Assembly (NCBI RefSeq): GCF_001475935.1
Contig: NZ_LDQA01000011.1
Coordinates: 1-64,000, forward strand
Reading direction: 5' to 3'
Source: Aureimonas ureilytica
GTDB taxonomy: Bacteria > Pseudomonadota > Alphaproteobacteria > Rhizobiales > Rhizobiaceae
DNA: 64,000 nt
Below the pieces are notes generated by a model, which saw nothing but the letters and a program-made list of their open reading frames with translations, ran no database searches and had not been told where the DNA came from. Below are positions 9,792 to 18,941 of this stretch, one piece after another (position 1 is the stretch's first letter; the number at the start of each line of letters is the position of its first letter). The translations under genes were made by a program, and so were the position numbers.

Positions 9792-10808
9792 TCAGTCGCG
9801 ATAGGCCCCTTGGCGCTCCAGCATCCAGCCGGGATATTCGGCCGGCAGGCGCGACACGGCGTCGAGCTTGGCGAGATCGTCCGCGCTCAATTCAACTTTC
9901 GTCGCGCCGATATTGTCGGAGAGCTGCTCCGGCCGCCGGGCTCCGATGATGACGCTGGTCACCACGCTCTGGTGCAGCAGCCAGCTGAGCGCCACCTGCG
10001 CCACTGTGCAGCCCCGGGCGTCGGCCACCTCGCGCATCGCCGAAATTACGGCGCTGCCGCGCGTGCGGTCTACGGGCGGGAAGTCGAACGTGGCGCGCCG
10101 CCCGTCCGCGCCGGTGCCCTCGCCGTCATATTTGCCCGAGAGATAGCCACCGGCCAGCGGGCTCCAGACCATGAGACCGATGCCCTCGGACTGAAGCATG
10201 GGCGCAATGTCGCGTTCGAGATCGCGCCCGACCAGCGTGTAATAGGCTTGAAGGGAGAGAATGGGCGCGAGCCGGCGCATCTCGGCGATGCCGACCGCCT
10301 TCATCACCTGCCAGGCTGCCCAGTTGGACAAGCCGAGATAGCGCACATGCCCGTGGCGCACGAGCGTATCCAGCGCTTCCAGGGTCTCGTCAATCGGCAC
10401 CGCTTTGTCGAAACCATGGATCTGGTAGAGGTCGATATGGTCGAGCCCCAGCCGCTGGAGGCTCTGCTTGCATTGGGAGAGGATATGCGAGCGCGAGGCG
10501 CCGCGCGCGTTCGGCCCCGCACCCATCGGCCCCAGCACCTTGGTCGCCACCACGACATCGTCCCGCGCGACACCGAGATTGGACAGGGAGCGGCCGAGAA
10601 TGCGCTCGCTTTCGCCGCCCGCATAGACATTGGCCGTGTCGATGAAATTGATGCCGGCATCCAGCGCCGTCTTCACCAGCGCGTCGGCCTCGTCCTGCCC
10701 GAGCCGGCCGATCTGGCTCCACATGCCCTCGTTGCCGCCGAAGGTCATGGTGCCCAGGCACAGTTCCGAAACGAAGAGGCCGCTATGGCCGAGCTGTCGC
10801 ATCCGCAT
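9792..10808 (-). CDS. aldo/keto reductase
   Basis: NADPH-dependent carbonyl reductase of the AKR superfamily, 338 residues. The catalytic tetrad is visible: D57 and Y62 in DTANVYAGG, K90 in VVVATKVLG and H131 in YQIHGFD. The LSNWAAWQ and Q-AYY segments fit the YajO/IolS-like branch. A good ribosome site (AAGGAG) precedes the ATG at 10808. The divergent AraC regulator next to it probably controls it, a common pairing. The substrate is not evident. Confidence 0.9.
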   Translation of the reverse strand: MRMRQLGHSGLFVSELCLGTMTFGGNEGMWSQIGRLGQDEADALVKTALDAGINFIDTANVYAGGESERILGRSLSNLGVARDDVVVATKVLGPMGAGPNARGASRSHILSQCKQSLQRLGLDHIDLYQIHGFDKAVPIDETLEALDTLVRHGHVRYLGLSNWAAWQVMKAVGIAEMRRLAPILSLQAYYTLVGRDLERDIAPMLQSEGIGLMVWSPLAGGYLSGKYDGEGTGADGRRATFDFPPVDRTRGSAVISAMREVADARGCTVAQVALSWLLHQSVVTSVIIGARRPEQLSDNIGATKVELSADDLAKLDAVSRLPAEYPGWMLERQGAYRD

Positions 10809-10958
10809 GGATCATCTCCTTGAAAGCGTGGCGATGGGCCGAACCTAAGGCGCGGGGTCGCCTTTGCCTCCGGCCGATCCTCTCAGCCTCTTGCCCGATC
10901 CTCTCAAACCCGCTCGGGGGCGATGGCGTTTTGCGGCCTCGTGCGTACACTCACGGGC

Positions 10959-11846
10959 ATGACCGACCTCGCGCCGCTTCTCGAACGCCAGTTTCTGCGC
11001 CATGGGCGCGAAACGTCGATCAAAGGCCTGCTTCTCAACCGTGCGGAGGGCCCGAGCGGTATCATCCGCTCGGTCTACGGCCCCTCCTTCTGCCTCGTCG
11101 TGCAGGGGGCCAAGCTCTCGACGCTCGGCCCCGACACCTATCGCTACCGCGCGGGCGAAGGCCTGATCGCCTCGGTGGACGTTCCGGTCTCCGCCCGCAT
11201 CGTGGCGGCGAGCCCGGCCGAGCCCTATCTCGCGCTGAGCTTCGCCCTTCCGCCGGAGGACGTGACCGCACTGGTCGCCGAGGCCGAAATCGCGCCCGCG
11301 CCGGCCGCGCCCTTCGCGGCGCTGGCGGCGGGCCGGGTGGACCCGTCCCTGTGCGATCCGATCAGGCGGCTTCTGGAATGCCTGGACCAACCGCGAGATG
11401 CGCCGGTTCTCGTACCGCTGATCCGGCGCGAGCTCGTCTGGCGCTTGCTTCATAGCCCGCTCGGCGCGGCGCTCGCTCAGATGGGCGCGCGCGACAGCCA
11501 CGGCGCGCGGGTCGGCCGGGCCTGCGCCCATATCCGCGCGCATTATGCGCAGAGCCTTCGGGTTCAGGATCTCGCCCGGCTGGCCGGCATGAGCGTTCCC
11601 AGCTTCCATCGGCATTTCAAGGCGGTGACGACCATGACGCCGGTCCAGTTTCAGAAGCTCGTGCGCCTTCAGGAGGCGCGTCGGCGGCTGATGAGAGCGG
11701 AGGAGGTCGCGAGCGTCGGCTATGCCATCGGCTACGAGAGTCCCTCGCAGTTCAGCCGCGACTATCGCCGCCTGTTCGGCAATCCGCCGGCGCGCGACGG
11801 CGCGGCCATCCGCGCGCGCTTCGCGCCGGAGCCCGCGCTCCCCTGA
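10959..11846 (+). CDS. AraC-family transcriptional regulator (AraC_N type)
   Basis: 295 residues. The N-terminal AraC_N-type domain (LLLNRAEGPSGIIRSVYGPSFCLVVQGAK) is followed by a C-terminal double helix-turn-helix (about residues 190-290, with LARLAGMSVPSFHRHFKAVTTMTPVQFQK and YESPSQFSRDYRRLFG). This type often sits divergently beside an aldo/keto reductase or alcohol dehydrogenase that it activates, which matches the neighbour here. The start at 10959 is preferred over GTG/ATG options upstream because family similarity begins at MTDLAPLLE; no strong ribosome site decides it. Confidence 0.87.
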   Translation: MTDLAPLLERQFLRHGRETSIKGLLLNRAEGPSGIIRSVYGPSFCLVVQGAKLSTLGPDTYRYRAGEGLIASVDVPVSARIVAASPAEPYLALSFALPPEDVTALVAEAEIAPAPAAPFAALAAGRVDPSLCDPIRRLLECLDQPRDAPVLVPLIRRELVWRLLHSPLGAALAQMGARDSHGARVGRACAHIRAHYAQSLRVQDLARLAGMSVPSFHRHFKAVTTMTPVQFQKLVRLQEARRRLMRAEEVASVGYAIGYESPSQFSRDYRRLFGNPPARDGAAIRARFAPEPALP

Positions 11847-11945
11847 ACCTCTTGCCGGCTAACGATTTTACCCGCCAAACAGCTGTCATCGAATTGCGGC
11901 ATGGTGCGTCCTCAGCGAACAGCCCAGACGAAAGCGACCGGCCGC

Positions 11946-12887
11946 ATGAGCAACGAAGACAGGACTCTCGACGGTTTCGCCGCGCGCAATGGCGCGGACG
12001 ATTGGCTGCGCGCCGAAATCGAGGATGTGCTGGACGAAGATTTCGAACTGGAACTCTCGCCGCCGTCTCTCAGCGACGAACTCACCAAGATCTACAAGAA
12101 GTCCCACCCGAACGCGCTCGACCGTCTCGTGTATTTCCGCGAGCTGCTGCGTCTTCAGTCCGAGTTGATCAAGCTCCAGAACTGGGTCGCCCACCACAAG
12201 GAAAAGGTCGTCGTCCTGTTCGAAGGGCGCGACGCGGCCGGCAAGGGCGGCGTCATCAAGCGCATTTCACAGCGGCTCAACCCGCGCATCGTGCGCGTCG
12301 TCGCGCTGCCCGCGCCGAGCGACCGCGAAAAGACGCAATGGTATTTCCAACGCTATGTGCCGCATCTGCCGGCGGGCGGCGAGATCGTCCTGTTCGACCG
12401 CTCCTGGTACAACCGGGCCGGCGTCGAGCGCGTCATGGGCTTTGCCAAGCCCAACGAGGTCGAGCAGTTCTTCCATGACGTGCCGGAATTCGAGCGGATG
12501 CTGGCCCGCTCGGGCATCCGTCTCGTCAAATACTGGTTCTCGATCACCGACGAAGAGCAGCAGATGCGCTTCATGATGCGCGTCCACGATCCGCTCAAGC
12601 AGTGGAAGCTCTCGCCGATGGACCTTCAATCCCGCGTGCGCTGGGAGCAATATACCAAGGCCAAGGAAGAAATGTTCGCGCGCACGAGCATTCCCGAAGC
12701 GCCCTGGTACATCGTGGAAGGCAACGACAAGAAGCGCGCCCGCCTCAACTGCATCAACCACCTCCTCAGCCTGATCCCCTATGAGGGCGTGCCCTACGAC
12801 GAGATCACGCTGCCCGAGCGCGTGTTCAATCCCGAATACGAGCGCCAGACCCTGCCGAGCGAGCTTTACGTGCCGCAGCGCTTTTGA
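11946..12887 (+). CDS. ppk2: polyphosphate kinase 2 family protein
   Basis: Transfers phosphate between polyphosphate and nucleotides. The 313-residue product has a single PPK2 domain: Walker A FEGRDAAGKGG near residue 91, Walker B LFDRSWYNRAG near 148 and the lid region RVHDPLKQWKLSPMD. One-domain architecture with the KNWVAHHKEK-type start of the fold suggests class I, which mainly phosphorylates diphosphates, but activity cannot be read from sequence. An upstream ATG at 11901 is also possible. Confidence 0.93.
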   Translation: MSNEDRTLDGFAARNGADDWLRAEIEDVLDEDFELELSPPSLSDELTKIYKKSHPNALDRLVYFRELLRLQSELIKLQNWVAHHKEKVVVLFEGRDAAGKGGVIKRISQRLNPRIVRVVALPAPSDREKTQWYFQRYVPHLPAGGEIVLFDRSWYNRAGVERVMGFAKPNEVEQFFHDVPEFERMLARSGIRLVKYWFSITDEEQQMRFMMRVHDPLKQWKLSPMDLQSRVRWEQYTKAKEEMFARTSIPEAPWYIVEGNDKKRARLNCINHLLSLIPYEGVPYDEITLPERVFNPEYERQTLPSELYVPQRF

Positions 12888-12896
12888 CGCTGCGCC

Positions 12897-13691
12897 TCAT
12901 GCGGAGGGTGGGGGCACCACCCCGCCCGTCGCGGAGAACGCCCGGCAGAGATCGTTCAGGAAGCAGCTCTCGCAGCGCGGGCGGCGCGAGAGGCAGACGC
13001 TCTTGCCGAACTGGATCAGCCAGAAATGGCCGTCGCGGCGCGCCCAGTCCGGCACGTCGCGCTCCAGCGCGGCGGCCGTCTTGTCGGCGGTGCGCTCCTG
13101 CGTGATGCCGGTGCGGTTGCAGACGCGGAAGACATGCGTATCGACGGCGATCACGTCCTCGTCGAAGGTGAAGCTCATGACGATGTCGGCACATTTGCGC
13201 CCGATGCCGGGCAGGCCCATGAGCCCTTCGCGCGTTTGCGGCACCACGCGATCATGCTCCTCGATCAAGGCATGGCAGAGCCGGCGGATGCTGCGGGCTT
13301 TCATGTTGTAGAGGCCGCAGGGCTTGATGGCCGCCGCGATCTCGGCCTCGCTCAGACGAAGCATGTCGTCCGGCGTCCGGGCGAGTTGGAACAGCGCGGT
13401 CACGGCGGCGGCCGTGTTCACATCCCGGCTCTGCGCCGAAAGAAGACAGGACACGACGGACCGGAACGGGTCGGGCTGATCCTTCGGCCCCTTGGCGGTC
13501 GGCGTGCGACCGGGCATGTGCGCGGCGAGGCGACGAAATGTCTCCTCGCGCTCGGCTGCGTCCATGGGCGCGCGCAGTTCGCGAGTCTCCGATACGGCGC
13601 GCTGCGGCTTGCCCTTCGGCGCGGAGGATGTCCGCGCGTCGCCGCGCGCTTTCGGCATGTCCGCCCGTGTGTCGCCCGCCGCCTTGCCCAT
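12897..13691 (-). CDS. nth: endonuclease III, DNA glycosylase/AP lyase
   Basis: Base-excision repair of oxidised pyrimidines. The 264-residue product has the helix-hairpin-helix GLMGLPGIGRKCADIV with the catalytic lysine, the catalytic aspartate in VIAVDTHVFR, and a 4Fe-4S motif C-x6-C-x2-C-x5-C (CLSRRPRCESCFLNDLC) near the C-terminus. A basic, low-complexity leader of about 45 residues precedes the fold. The ATG at 13691 has a GAAGGGAG site; longer readings lack similarity. It converges with ppk2. Confidence 0.94.
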   Translation of the reverse strand: MGKAAGDTRADMPKARGDARTSSAPKGKPQRAVSETRELRAPMDAAEREETFRRLAAHMPGRTPTAKGPKDQPDPFRSVVSCLLSAQSRDVNTAAAVTALFQLARTPDDMLRLSEAEIAAAIKPCGLYNMKARSIRRLCHALIEEHDRVVPQTREGLMGLPGIGRKCADIVMSFTFDEDVIAVDTHVFRVCNRTGITQERTADKTAAALERDVPDWARRDGHFWLIQFGKSVCLSRRPRCESCFLNDLCRAFSATGGVVPPPSA

Positions 13692-13756
13692 CGCATCGCT
13701 CCCTTCACCTGGCAGAAGGGACGCTTGGTCAGCCAATGAGTTCCGCGCTGCGGCGA

Positions 13757-14653
13757 TCAGTCGGGGTGGCGCAGGCCGAACTCCCAGCCCAGCATGGCGC
13801 GCTTGCGCGTCAGCCCCCAATGGTAGCCCGTCAGCGCGCCCGACTTGCCGACCACGCGGTGGCACGGCACCACGAAGGACAGGGGATTGCGCCCGACAGC
13901 CGCGCCCACCGCGCGCGAGGCCTGCGGCGCGCCGATGTCCCGCGCGACGCTGGAATAGGTGTCGGCGCATCCCAGCGGAATGTCGAGAAGGCGCTGCCAG
14001 ACACGCACTTCGAAATCCGTACCGATCAAGACGATGCGCAGCGGCTGGTCGCCCCGCCAGCGCGCCGGCGAGAAGACGCGCGCGACATGATCGGCCGCGC
14101 CCGCATCGTCCCGCTCGGCCTGCGCCTTCGGCCAGCGGCCGAGCATATCGGCCAGCGCGTGCGCGTCCCCGCCCCGCTCCTCGTCGCTGAAGGCGAGCCC
14201 GGCCAGCCCTCGCTCGGTCCAGACAGCCAGCGTGCGCCCGAACGGCCCGTCGGCAAAGCCGTAGCGCAGCGCCAGTCCTTCGCCCTTGGCCTTATGAGCG
14301 CCTGGGCTCATGGCCTCATGCTTGACGAACAGATCATGCAGCCTGGACGGCCCACTGAGCCCGACCTCGATTGCGGCGTCCAGAAGCGGAAGCCCTTCGG
14401 CCAGAAGCCGACGCGCGTGATCCAGCGTGACCGCCTGAAGAAAGGCCTTGGGGCTGAGCCCCGCCCAGCGCCGCAGCGCGGCCTCCAGCTCGGCCTCCGG
14501 CGCGCCCACACCTTCGGCCACTTCGCACAGGCTCGGCTGCGAGCGATATTCCCGCGAGATGAACTCGATCGTGCGCCGTACGAGCGCATAATCGCCGGGG
14601 GGCGGAACCTCCTCGAAGGCGGGACGCGGCGCGATTGGCGCATGGAGGGTCAT
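13757..14653 (-). CDS. Ada-like AraC/methylated-DNA--protein-cysteine methyltransferase fusion
   Basis: 298 residues. An N-terminal AraC-type helix-turn-helix region (about 30-120, FISREYRSQPSLCEVAEGVG onward) is fused to a C-terminal O6-alkylguanine transferase domain with the active-site PCHRV near residue 265 followed by GALTGYHWGLTRKRAML. The N-terminal zinc-cysteine domain of E. coli Ada (methylphosphotriester sensor) is absent, so it may repair O6-alkylguanine and bind DNA without the usual activation switch. An AAAGGAGC site precedes the ATG at 14653. Confidence 0.9.
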   Translation of the reverse strand: MTLHAPIAPRPAFEEVPPPGDYALVRRTIEFISREYRSQPSLCEVAEGVGAPEAELEAALRRWAGLSPKAFLQAVTLDHARRLLAEGLPLLDAAIEVGLSGPSRLHDLFVKHEAMSPGAHKAKGEGLALRYGFADGPFGRTLAVWTERGLAGLAFSDEERGGDAHALADMLGRWPKAQAERDDAGAADHVARVFSPARWRGDQPLRIVLIGTDFEVRVWQRLLDIPLGCADTYSSVARDIGAPQASRAVGAAVGRNPLSFVVPCHRVVGKSGALTGYHWGLTRKRAMLGWEFGLRHPD

Positions 14654-14994
14654 GGGTCGGGCTCCTTTCGAGGCCGCAGCATGGCCCGCCCCGCCCCGCG
14701 AGACCACCCGTTTTTCCCAGAGATCGGCCCACCGCAGCGTCTGTTGCACAGAGACCGATCGCGCTTCGGATCGACAAGCGCAGGCGACCCCGCGCTGGAC
14801 ATCGTTTCGCGGGCGATACTCTACTGGCCGGAACAGGACACGAGCCACCGGCACCCTGCATTCCTGTCACGACCGGGAAGCACAGCGTCGACCTCGTCAC
14901 AATTCCTTGCAGGAGTCCCAGTCTCTATTGCGTGCCTTCCCCGACTTCCGCTCGGCACCGCCCTCCCTCCCTTCCAACCGCCTGCCCCTTGCCG
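14654..14994. other. intergenic stretch, no gene recognised
   Basis: About 340 bases between the Ada-like gene and the 3' end of the ClC pseudogene. No reading frame here looks protein-like, and no repeat or clear hairpin was noticed. It may contain remains of the decaying ClC 3' region. Confidence 0.5.
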
Positions 14995-16095
14995 TCACGC
15001 CATCCCTGCGAAACGGGATCTGTCGCGTTCGTCGCGGCGGTAGTCGGCGCGGGCGCGTAGGAGGTCGCGGCGGGCCAGGAGGCCGATGAGGCGGCCTTCG
15101 TCGTCCACCACAAGCAGGCGACCGATCTCTTCGGCGAGCATCAGCTCGGCGGCGCGGTCGACGGGCAGCAAGGGGGAAACCCGGTGAAGCGAATGGTCGG
15201 CGACGAGTTCGCAAATGGTCGTGTCGGCCTCAGGCGGCGTTTGGGACCAGCGCAAAGCGTCAGTGCGGGACACCAGCCCCAGAACGCGCCCCTCGCCATC
15301 CACCACCGGATAGGCGCGATGCGCGACCTTGGCGAAGAAGGCGGCGGCAACGCCCGCCAGCATCGCGGCATCGCCCGCAAGGGGCGCGGTGAGCACGAAC
15401 ATCGGCCCCGCGCCGATCCATGCAGGCCGCCAGGCGATGGCCGTCAAGGCGGCGACCGACACCGGCACGAAGCTGCGCGGCTTCCACTCGAAAAGCAGCA
15501 CCTCGACTGCCAGGAGCATGGCCGCGACGGGCGTGCCGAAGATCGCCGTCATGCCCGCCGCCGCGCCGCTGAGATGAAAGCATTGGGCAAAGAGCGAGCC
15601 GATCGCACCCCCGGTCAGGATGATCGGCCCTTCCGCGCCGAACGGCCCGCCGGAGCCGATCGAGACGGCCGAGGACAGGGGCTTGAGCACTGCGACCTTG
15701 GGCGACATACGGCTTTGGCCGAACAGAATGGCCTCGATGGCTTCGGGAATGCCGTGCCCGCGAATCTTGTCCGACCCGAAACGCGCCATGAGGCCGATGA
15801 TCAGACTGCCCGCGCCCGGCACCAGCACCGTGGCAAGGCCACCCGTCGCCGGCACGATGCCCTGCACGGCAAAGGACCATTCGCCCTACCAGGCGAGATG
15901 GGTGGCGAGCGCGATGAGCTTCAGGAGCAGCCATGCGGCACCCGCGCCGTCCGTCCCGATGACGAGCGCCATCAGGGAGAGAGCGAGCATTCGCCAGTCG
16001 GCGCTGTGATCGGCCAGTCGCGGCAATGAGACCGGGCCGGAAAGGCCGTTGGGGATGAGAAGCGGAGCGGGGCGAAGGGGATCATAGGCGGCCAA
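14995..16095 (-). pseudogene. ClC-family chloride channel/antiporter with CBS domain, disrupted
   Basis: The N-terminal part (DWRMLALSLMALVIGTDGAGAA...ATHLAW) and the following part (GEWSFAVQGIVPATGG...) are in the same frame but separated by TAG at 15886-15888. ClC signature blocks remain: GSGGPFGAEGPIILTGG (the G-K/R-E-G-P region), GMTAIFGTPVAAMLLAVEVLLFEW, and a C-terminal CBS domain (AYPVVDGEGRVLGLVSRTD and GRLLVVDDEGRLIGLLARRDLL). The reading jumps from GAGPMFVLTAPLAGDAA almost directly into the CBS domain, so roughly 200 residues of the second membrane half are missing. Total coding content is about 360 residues versus about 580 expected. A non-functional relic is the most likely reading. 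Confidence 0.85.
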
Positions 16096-16096
16096 T

Positions 16097-16111
16097 TATC
16101 GCACTACGATA
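16097..16111. promoter_or_regulatory. palindrome between clc and marR relics, likely former MarR operator
   Basis: TATCG-CACTA-CGATA is a perfect 5-bp inverted repeat in the short divergent promoter region between the two broken genes. Its position fits a MarR operator controlling both. No experimental motif is known to me for this regulator. Confidence 0.45.
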
Positions 16112-16135
16112 CTTCTCAAGAATGCGATCGGTGGC

Positions 16136-16549
16136 ATGGAGCGAGCTCGAGTGATCCGATCGACGACGAGGACTATCGCGCGCTGGCGCTGTTCCGCCGG
16201 CAGTTTGCGAAGCTTCCTGAGTTTCAGCGAAGGAGCCGCCGCAGAGGCAGGGCTGACGGCACAGCCGCATCAGGCGCTTCTCGCCATTCGCGCCGCCGCC
16301 GAACGCTCGCTGCCGGTCGGGGAACTGGCGGATCAGCTTGATCTTCGCCCGCACAGCGCCACGGGGCTGGTGAATCGACTGGTGCGGCTAGGGCTGGTGG
16401 AACGCCAGGCCGAGGATAGCGACCGAGGCCGCATCCGTGTCGCGCTCACCCAGAATGGGCTGGACAAGATCGAGACCCTGTCCGCCGCTCATCGCCACGA
16501 ACTGCGGCGCCTTCGCCCTTTGCTGATCGAAATGCTGGGCAAGCTTTAG
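16136..16549 (+). pseudogene. MarR-family regulator with frameshift in the N-terminal region
   Basis: From about 16204 on, the frame encodes a good winged-helix MarR protein (SFLSFSEGAAAEAGLTAQPHQ, LPVGELADQLDLRPHSATGLVNRLVRLGLVER). The N-terminal piece in the same frame is arginine-rich and unlike MarR. The next frame, 16150-16203, instead reads SDPIDDEDYRALALFRRQ, the usual start of this ClC-linked MarR group. One extra T in the run 16204-16206 would explain the shift. The upstream frame also has no usable start codon before 16150, so at least two lesions seem present. Confidence 0.75.
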
Positions 16550-16823
16550 AAGCGGGGCAGGCCCCTCGCGGGTTGGCGCGCGGGCGCTTTGCGCCAGGGG
16601 CGTCGTTGTCGAGGCTTGGCCTTGTGCTGCATCGGCTCCCCCTTTGGGCGAGGCGAAGACGGGCGATCGCCCCCCTGCCCTGCGGTCCAGATTCAAGGCG
16701 GGCGACCGATCGGATCGGTGCTGGATGGATGCGACGACCGGCTCGAATTTTCGCTAGGAGGCACACGAACGAGCCCCTCACCCTCCGTTGACAGGGGGGA
16801 GGCTACGGTCGCAAGCTCAAGGC

Positions 16824-17198
16824 ATGTTTGCTTCGAATACCGTCGAATTGTCCGGGCGCCGTGTGCTGATCGTCGAAGACGAGTATCATGCCGCCGAGGA
16901 ATTGAGCGCGACCATCCGAGCCTCCAATGGGATCGTGGTCGGCCCCGTTCCGACCGTGGACGCAGCGCTGGCGCTGGTGGAGCGAGGCGAAGTGGTGGAC
17001 GCCGCCATTCTCGACATCAATCTCGGGGGCGAGAAGGTCTTTCCCGTGGCCGAGGCCCTGAAGGCCATCGGCATCCCGATCATCTTCGTCACTGGCTACG
17101 ACGATTGGATGATTCCGCAGGAATACGAGGACACGCCGGTGCTGCGCAAACCGGCCGAAGCCGACAATGTGGTCCAGCTGCTGTTCAGCCGGATTTGA
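16824..17198 (+). CDS. stand-alone response-regulator receiver protein
   Basis: 124 residues forming one receiver domain with no output domain. It has the acidic pair in VLIVEDEYHAAEE (E18/D19), the phospho-acceptor D64 in AAILDINLGG, the conserved Thr in IIFVTGYDD and the lysine in VLRKPAE. The LGGEKVFPVAEAL pattern is common in receivers paired with HWE/HisKA_2 kinases or acting as phosphate sinks in Rhizobiales. No histidine kinase is found nearby. Start at ATG 16824; an earlier GTG/ATG reading to 16788 adds a non-conserved leader. Confidence 0.88.
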   Translation: MFASNTVELSGRRVLIVEDEYHAAEELSATIRASNGIVVGPVPTVDAALALVERGEVVDAAILDINLGGEKVFPVAEALKAIGIPIIFVTGYDDWMIPQEYEDTPVLRKPAEADNVVQLLFSRI

Positions 17199-17330
17199 TG
17201 CTTCGAAGCCTTTCGAACAATCGGATCGGATGGGTCCGGTCTTTTCCGGCCCGCTTGCTGATCAATCCGGCTTTGCCGCCGGCCTCGACGGCGTCTGGCC
17301 GTTCAGGAAAAAGACGCCCGCCCCTTCTCG

Positions 17331-17807
17331 CTATCGCAGGCGGGACAGACGGGTCATCAGCACGTCTTCCACCTGATGCAGAGCCGCCGACATGTCCGAC
17401 ACCATGTCGGACGGCAATTGGCGCATCAGGTCGGCGTTCACCTCGCCCCAGACGCGACGCACATGGAGGCGAATCCGCTCGCCCTCCGGCGTGAGACGCA
17501 CGAAGGTGCGGCGCAAGTCGACATCGTCGGCCTCGCGCTGGCACCAACCCCGGCGCTCCAGAATGTCCAGCATTTTGGAGACCGTCGATGGCCGTACGGA
17601 CAGGTGGTTGGCCACCATGCAGATGCTTCGCTGCTCGCGCGGGTCGAGCGCGTCGAGAAGCTGATCCTGCCCGGCCATAACGCCGGTTTCCGCCAGCTTC
17701 AGCGAGACGAGTTGCCGGGTCGACTTGGACAGGGCGATCAAAGGCTGAAGCAGATCGACGCCGGCAACATCATTGTCGGGAATGGTATTCCTATTGGACT
17801 CTGCCAT
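17331..17807 (-). CDS. MarR-family transcriptional regulator
   Basis: Winged-helix regulator of about 158 residues. It contains LDPREQRSICMVANHLSVRPSTVSKMLDILERRGWCQREADDVDLRRTFVRLTPEGERI, the recognition helix and beta-wing of MarR proteins. The C-terminal helix (ADLMRQLPSDMVSDMSAALHQVEDVL) would pack in the dimer. The start is uncertain: ATG at 17807 is taken here, with ATG at 17819 and GTG at 17858 also in frame. No target gene is evident; it faces the orphan receiver across a short convergent gap. Confidence 0.82.
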   Translation of the reverse strand: MAESNRNTIPDNDVAGVDLLQPLIALSKSTRQLVSLKLAETGVMAGQDQLLDALDPREQRSICMVANHLSVRPSTVSKMLDILERRGWCQREADDVDLRRTFVRLTPEGERIRLHVRRVWGEVNADLMRQLPSDMVSDMSAALHQVEDVLMTRLSRLR

Positions 17808-18683
17808 ATCAATTGCCATCCATTCTGGGTCTTGACCGAAATATTCCGCAATCACCACACAGCTGTCGACTGCATTGGGACGATATTCGAAATCATTGCA
17901 GTCACGCGAAAATTTAACTCACGCCTTCGTGAGTTCGACTGTCGTGACGATAGCCGCTCTGATCCGAGCGGAGCGTGCGCGCCGAGCCGGCTTTCAGGAG
18001 CCGAACATGCGCCAAAGCGGGCTGCAAAACCGTTCCGGTTGCTGTTGCCGCATGTTTCCAAGCGTTGGCGACCAGATGGGTTCCATCACAATAGGACAGG
18101 ATCTCATGCGACGGACGACTGGTGACCTCTAGTGTCGAAGCGCCGAGCGGCAGCGAGATCGCTCCTTGCACGCCGTCGCAGCCAAGTGAGCCGGTATGGT
18201 CGGTGATGCGTACCCGTGGGGCAACGCGCGTTCGATCGGGTCGCGGCCATAGTCTTCGTCCTCGGGCATCGACTCGGGCCTCGGCCTGTCGGCCGCCCGC
18301 TTTCGACCCACGCGACGTCTGGATGACCCACAGCCGCGTCAGCGCGCTCCCGCAGTGAAACTGCGTGCTGCGCCCCCGGCGCAGGCGTTCGCGGGTGGAT
18401 CGGACTGCGCAGAAAGATCGGCCCCTCGCCATAGCGCGGACTTGCGGCTTGCATGTGCCGGATGGCGCGTCGGTTCAGCCCCCGGCCGAGGCGTCGGGCT
18501 TCATTTCGAAGGTCGAACACGATCACGCCGCCCCGGCTGCAGCGCCTTTGGACCGGCCAAACGAATCGCGCCATTTGGCTGCCGCTGCTTGGCCATTCGG
18601 AACGAGGTTCCTCCCGCGTCGTTCGAGCGACAGGGCAATCCACGGCCCCATCTTCCCAGCGCGAAGGATCGGAAAGGAACGAC
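17808..18683. other. gene-poor stretch of about 0.9 kb
   Basis: Several overlapping open frames exist on both strands, but none has recognisable domains, a plausible start with ribosome site, or natural-looking composition; most are arginine/serine-rich shadows. It may hold decayed genes. The part at 17840-17950 is AT-richer and is a likely promoter region for the minus-strand MarR gene. Confidence 0.5.
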
Positions 18684-18941
18684 ATGGACCTCACACCCGA
18701 CGAAGAACAGTTTCTGCGCGCCATGCGGGCCATCACGATCAACGAGCGGGGCGAGCAGGTTTTCGTGGGCCTCTCGGCCGATGAAAGCGTGGAGTTCCTC
18801 CGGCTGACGCGCCGCAACGAGAGCGGTGAGGATTTGAGCCACGACCCGCGCTTCACCAGCTTGCGGGACCGGCACGAGGAGGCGCGCCAAAAGATCGTTG
18901 ATGGCAAGGCTCCGCTCGATGGTCCGTTTCACGCGAGGTAA
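18684..18941 (+). CDS. small hypothetical acidic protein
   Basis: 85 residues, charged and soluble, starting DLTPDEEQFLRAMRAITIN and ending in a basic tail. No signal peptide, membrane segment or known motif. Supported by GGAAAGGAAC just upstream of the ATG and by composition that looks coding. It stands alone between two gene-poor gaps. Function unknown. Confidence 0.65.
   Translation: MDLTPDEEQFLRAMRAITINERGEQVFVGLSADESVEFLRLTRRNESGEDLSHDPRFTSLRDRHEEARQKIVDGKAPLDGPFHAR

Noticed and set aside
17914-18432. Possible histidine-kinase remnant (LVANAWKHA resembles an N-box)
   Set aside because: Only one short match; no H-box, G-box or hydrophobic core around it. Kept only as a low-interest remark.
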